From Ktedonobacteraceae bacterium (GTDB lineage: Bacteria; Chloroflexota; Ktedonobacteria; Ktedonobacterales; Ktedonobacteraceae): 64,000 nucleotides of DNA. The stretch is from positions 16,714-80,713 of the forward strand of contig DASRBN010000034.1 in the NCBI GenBank assembly GCA_035653615.1, read 5' to 3'. The notes beneath the pieces are model-generated. The model was not told where the DNA came from, searched no databases, and saw only the letters and a program-made list of their open reading frames with translations. Below are positions 60,917 through 64,000 of the stretch, one piece after another (position 1 is the first letter of the stretch; every line of letters begins with the position of its first letter). Made by a program: the position numbers and the translations under genes.

Positions 60917-63031
60917 ATGCAGGCTTCATCTTCCCCCCTTTACTGCCAGCACTGTGGCGCGGAAAATCCTGCCGGGAGCAGCGCATGTTTTGCCTGCCAA
61001 AGTCCCCTGAATACGCGTGAGGAAGATGGGCAGCATGTGCGGGATGAACTCCTACAGGAGCGCTATCGTATTCTTGCGCAGGTCGGAACCGGCGGCTTCG
61101 GCGCTGTCTATAAAGCGGTAGATACACTGCAAGGCGATGCCATCGTAGCCATCAAACAGATCAACCTGCGGGGCCTCAGCGTCCAGCAGATCATTGAGGC
61201 CACCGACGGCTTCCACCGCGAAGTGCGCCTGCTCTCGAACCTGAAGCATCCCAATCTGCCCGCCATTCACGATTCCTTCACCGATCCGCAGCACTGGTAC
61301 ATCGTGATGGATTTTATCGAGGGCGAGACCCTCGAAGCGTACCTGAAACAACGGTCCTCCTCCTTTCAACCGGGACTACCGCTCGATGAAGTGTTCGCTA
61401 TCGGCCTGCAACTGTGTACCGTGCTGGACTACCTGCACACGCGTGAGCCTGCGATTATCTTCCGCGACCTCAAGCCATCCAATATCATGCGCACGCCTGA
61501 TGGACGCGTGTACCTGGTCGATTTTGGCATCGCGCGCCATTTTGTACCGGGAAAGCCCAGAGATACGATCCCGTTTGGCTCGCCCGGCTATGCCGCCCCC
61601 GAACAATATGGAAGAAGTCAGACTACACCCCAGGCCGATATTTATAGTCTGGGCGCGTTACTCCACCAGGTGCTCACCGGCGACGATCCAGCCGAGACAC
61701 CCTTTCACTTTGCGCCCCTGCGGCTCTATGGTCCACCATATCTGGCTGGAGTCGAAGAATTGCTGCAACGTATGGTACAGGTCGATAGTAGCAAACGGCC
61801 GGGCAGCATCGCGGAAGTGAAAGAGGAACTGGAGCAGCTGGCCGGTATGCAGGAAAAAGACACGCCACGTCTATGGCGACCACCAGACACGCCGCCCCCA
61901 TTGCCAATGGATGGCCCTTATGCCGCGTCGCTCCCTAAACATGCGAGCGCGGGCCAGGCACAGATACAGGTACGACGAGCTCCTCCGGGCCTCTCACGGC
62001 GGCAGTTCATCAACGCCGGCGCGGCCATTGGTGCCGCTACTGTACTTGGGTTGGGTTCTGTTACACTGTGTCGATTCCTGGCGACGCCCCGTTTTTCCGG
62101 AGTTATCGCTGATTCTAATCTCACCCCTGCCCTCGCCCCTATCCCGAACTTCGTTTTTTACGGCCATAAAGCTGCGGTGACGACGATGGCATGGTCGCAC
62201 TCTGGAGAATTTATCACTTCCGGCAGCGCCGATAAGACCGTGCTGGTCTGGCGTGCCGCGGATGGAAAACTGCTTTACAAGTACATGGGATACACATCTC
62301 CTCTCACCTCGGTCGCATGGTCGCCTGACAGCGAATATATTGCCTCCTGCGGCCAGGACGACGGGTCGATTCAAATATGGGAGGCGCTGACCGGCGATGA
62401 TAATAAAGCGTTCACGAAGCATTCTGGAAGAGTCCTCGCGCTTGTCTGGGGGCGATATATGACGAGTATTGTTTCAGGGGGTGAAGATAAGCTGGTACAG
62501 ATCTGGGACGCGGATACAGGAAGGATCTTCCAGACCTACCGGGGACATACCGGCAGTATCAGGGCGCTGGCGTGGTCGCGCAACGACCTGATAGCCTCGG
62601 CCAGTGCCGATAAAACGGTGCGCATCTGGGGCGACTTAGAGCAGGCACACATTCCCGTCTATCGTGGGCACGCGGCAGGGGTCAATGCCGTGGCCTGGAA
62701 TTACGATGGGTCGCAGGTCGCCTCGGCCAGCGATGATGGCACCGTGCAGGTCTGGAATGTCGCGGATGGAAGTCCGGTCGTCACCTATCGCGGCCATAAA
62801 GGGAAGGTGAATGCCGTCATATGGTTTGATAATTATAATAACCTCAACCCGCTGTTTGTTTCCGGCAGTGAGGATAAAACTGTGCAACTCTGGAATATCT
62901 CAGGAAAGCGTATCGCGACGTATACGAAGCATACCGCCCCGGTGACGGCGGTCGCTGCTTCTGGTTCGCGCATCGCCTCGAGCAGCGCGGACGGGACGGT
63001 GCATATCTGGACGCCCCCGGCCTACAAATAA
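60917..63031 (+). CDS. Ser/Thr protein kinase with zinc ribbon, membrane segment and WD40 propeller
   Basis: 704 aa. Zinc ribbon (CQHCG...CFACQ, residues 12-33), kinase (about 45-310) with VGTGGFGAVYK, VAIKQI, IIFRDLKPSNIM and LVDFGIAR. The catalytic loop has Phe where HRD has His. A hydrophobic segment (INAGAAIGAATVLGLGSV, about 365-385) precedes seven WD40 blades (VTTMAWSHSGEF...VLVWRA and so on). The propeller is likely outside the membrane, sensing a ligand. Its end lies against the rRNA operon terminator. Confidence 0.92.
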   Translation: MQASSSPLYCQHCGAENPAGSSACFACQSPLNTREEDGQHVRDELLQERYRILAQVGTGGFGAVYKAVDTLQGDAIVAIKQINLRGLSVQQIIEATDGFHREVRLLSNLKHPNLPAIHDSFTDPQHWYIVMDFIEGETLEAYLKQRSSSFQPGLPLDEVFAIGLQLCTVLDYLHTREPAIIFRDLKPSNIMRTPDGRVYLVDFGIARHFVPGKPRDTIPFGSPGYAAPEQYGRSQTTPQADIYSLGALLHQVLTGDDPAETPFHFAPLRLYGPPYLAGVEELLQRMVQVDSSKRPGSIAEVKEELEQLAGMQEKDTPRLWRPPDTPPPLPMDGPYAASLPKHASAGQAQIQVRRAPPGLSRRQFINAGAAIGAATVLGLGSVTLCRFLATPRFSGVIADSNLTPALAPIPNFVFYGHKAAVTTMAWSHSGEFITSGSADKTVLVWRAADGKLLYKYMGYTSPLTSVAWSPDSEYIASCGQDDGSIQIWEALTGDDNKAFTKHSGRVLALVWGRYMTSIVSGGEDKLVQIWDADTGRIFQTYRGHTGSIRALAWSRNDLIASASADKTVRIWGDLEQAHIPVYRGHAAGVNAVAWNYDGSQVASASDDGTVQVWNVADGSPVVTYRGHKGKVNAVIWFDNYNNLNPLFVSGSEDKTVQLWNISGKRIATYTKHTAPVTAVAASGSRIASSSADGTVHIWTPPAYK

Positions 63032-63052
63032 AACCCGCCTGTGCAGGCGGGT
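63023..63052 (-). terminator. Intrinsic terminator of the rRNA operon
   Basis: On the minus strand ACCCGCCTG pairs with CAGGCGGGT, followed by TTTTATTTGT. It lies immediately after 5S and overlaps the 3' end of the convergent kinase gene. Confidence 0.85.
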
Positions 63053-63170
<118 letters not shown>

Positions 63171-63244
63171 CCACCTGCATGTACAGGCGGGCATCTTATT
63201 CATACAAACGCTTTGCTGGCAAAGCGACAGAGACAGGCAAGATC

Positions 63245-63320
63245 TGGTGGAGATGAGGGGATTCGAACCCCTGACCTCTGCCGTGCAAAGGCAGCGCTCT
63301 TCCAGCTAAGCTACATCCCC
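63245..63320 (-). tRNA. tRNA-Ala (anticodon TGC)
   Basis: 76 bases including an encoded CCA. Acceptor stem GGGGATG / CATCTCC contains the G3-U70 pair that defines alanine identity. Anticodon loop TTTGCAC, T arm AGGGGTTCGAATCCCCT. Lies between 5S and tRNA-Ile. Confidence 0.95.
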
Positions 63321-63350
63321 TCATCTCTTTCTTCCAACATATATACCGGG

Positions 63351-63424
63351 TGGGCCTTCCTGGACTCGAACCAGGGACCTCAGTCTTATCAGGACTGCGC
63401 TCTAACCACCTGAGCTAAAAGCCC
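63351..63424 (-). tRNA. tRNA-Ile (anticodon GAT)
   Basis: 74 bases. Acceptor GGGCTTT / AAGGCCC, anticodon loop CTGATAA, T arm CCTGGTTCGAGTCCAGG. The 3' end is A followed by CCC, so CCA is not encoded, unlike tRNA-Ala. It is the tRNA nearest 16S, as in typical spacers. Confidence 0.94.
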
Positions 63425-63624
63425 GGATGGCGGTGAGCATCGATCAAGGATGCCCGGACAACTCAAGAGTGGTAAGGCGACATCAAAACAACCACATCAT
63501 CAAAACCTGCCTGCAACAAACTCACCAAAGACTACCTTCTCCAAAGAGAAGATAGATCGACCTGGGAGTGGCTCTCGTGTGGAACGGCTCTCCATTGAAG
63601 AGCGCTCCAGAGAGCAAAGCTCCC

Positions 63625-64000
<376 letters not shown>

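Overview
The window looks like chromosomal DNA of a Ktedonobacteria-type member of the Chloroflexota (inference, no search run). The reasons are: a large Hanks-type kinase/PP2C/FHA/VWA repertoire with N-terminal zinc ribbons, a kinase with WD40 repeats, XRE-NB-ARC-TPR regulators, giant secreted RHS proteins, an HspR-controlled grpE-dnaJ operon, moderate to high GC with many GTG/TTG starts, and many dispersed palindromic repeats between genes.

Layout. 0-5 kb: folD-like gene, class I amidotransferase-like hydrolase, CCA-adding enzyme, a tail-anchored basic protein and a small winged-helix-like protein. 5.6-14.3 kb: an RHS polymorphic-toxin locus. One reading frame of 2,212 codons is interrupted by a single amber codon and ends in a CdiA-type RNase-like toxin domain. 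A likely immunity gene follows, then a frameshifted HEAT-repeat gene and gene debris. 14.3-16.7 kb: a minus-strand operon of lipoprotein, divergent NRAMP-type transporter and two PRC-barrel-like proteins. 16.9-22.9 kb: DUF512 radical-SAM-like protein, PRPP synthetase, BNR-repeat protein, flavin split-barrel protein and Der GTPase. 23.1-30.1 kb: a signalling cluster of PP2C, kinase-TPR, a second PP2C with zinc ribbons and a kinase N-lobe remnant, a VWA protein and an FHA protein. 30.3-33.4 kb: the classical rpmH-rnpA-yidD-yidC-khpB(jag) operon, interspersed with short palindromic repeats. 33.5-38.5 kb: PfkB kinase, pyruvate-dehydrogenase-type E1alpha/E1beta/E2 and a macrodomain protein. 38.7-43.1 kb: zinc alcohol dehydrogenase with a disordered tail and two tandem GH3 enzymes. 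43.2-45.3 kb: minus-strand grpE-dnaJ-hspR with a sigma-A promoter overlapped by a HAIR-like HspR operator; dnaK is not in the window. 45.4-46.9 kb: a second, deleted RHS gene. 47.1-57.5 kb: hydroxyacid dehydrogenase, DUF3090 protein, two small hypotheticals, zinc-ribbon protein, degV-fakA-asp23 opposite rpmB, TM2/DUF2752 pair, coiled-coil protein and coaBC. 57.9-63.0 kb: XRE-NB-ARC-TPR regulator and WD40 kinase. 63.0-64.0 kb: a minus-strand rRNA operon read as 16S-tRNA-Ile-tRNA-Ala-5S, with no 23S gene between.

The most distinctive points are the RHS toxin locus with its amber codon and degraded sibling; a FolD that lacks the Lys and Gln of the cyclohydrolase site; an NRAMP protein with a rewritten metal site, co-transcribed with PRC-barrel proteins; the split rRNA operon; the HAIR-controlled chaperone promoter; and several families of intergenic palindromes, some of which supply stop codons or form perfect 66-88 bp terminator-like palindromes. 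Starts were often moved downstream of the longest open frame where a good Shine-Dalgarno sequence or a 4-base stop/start overlap was visible.
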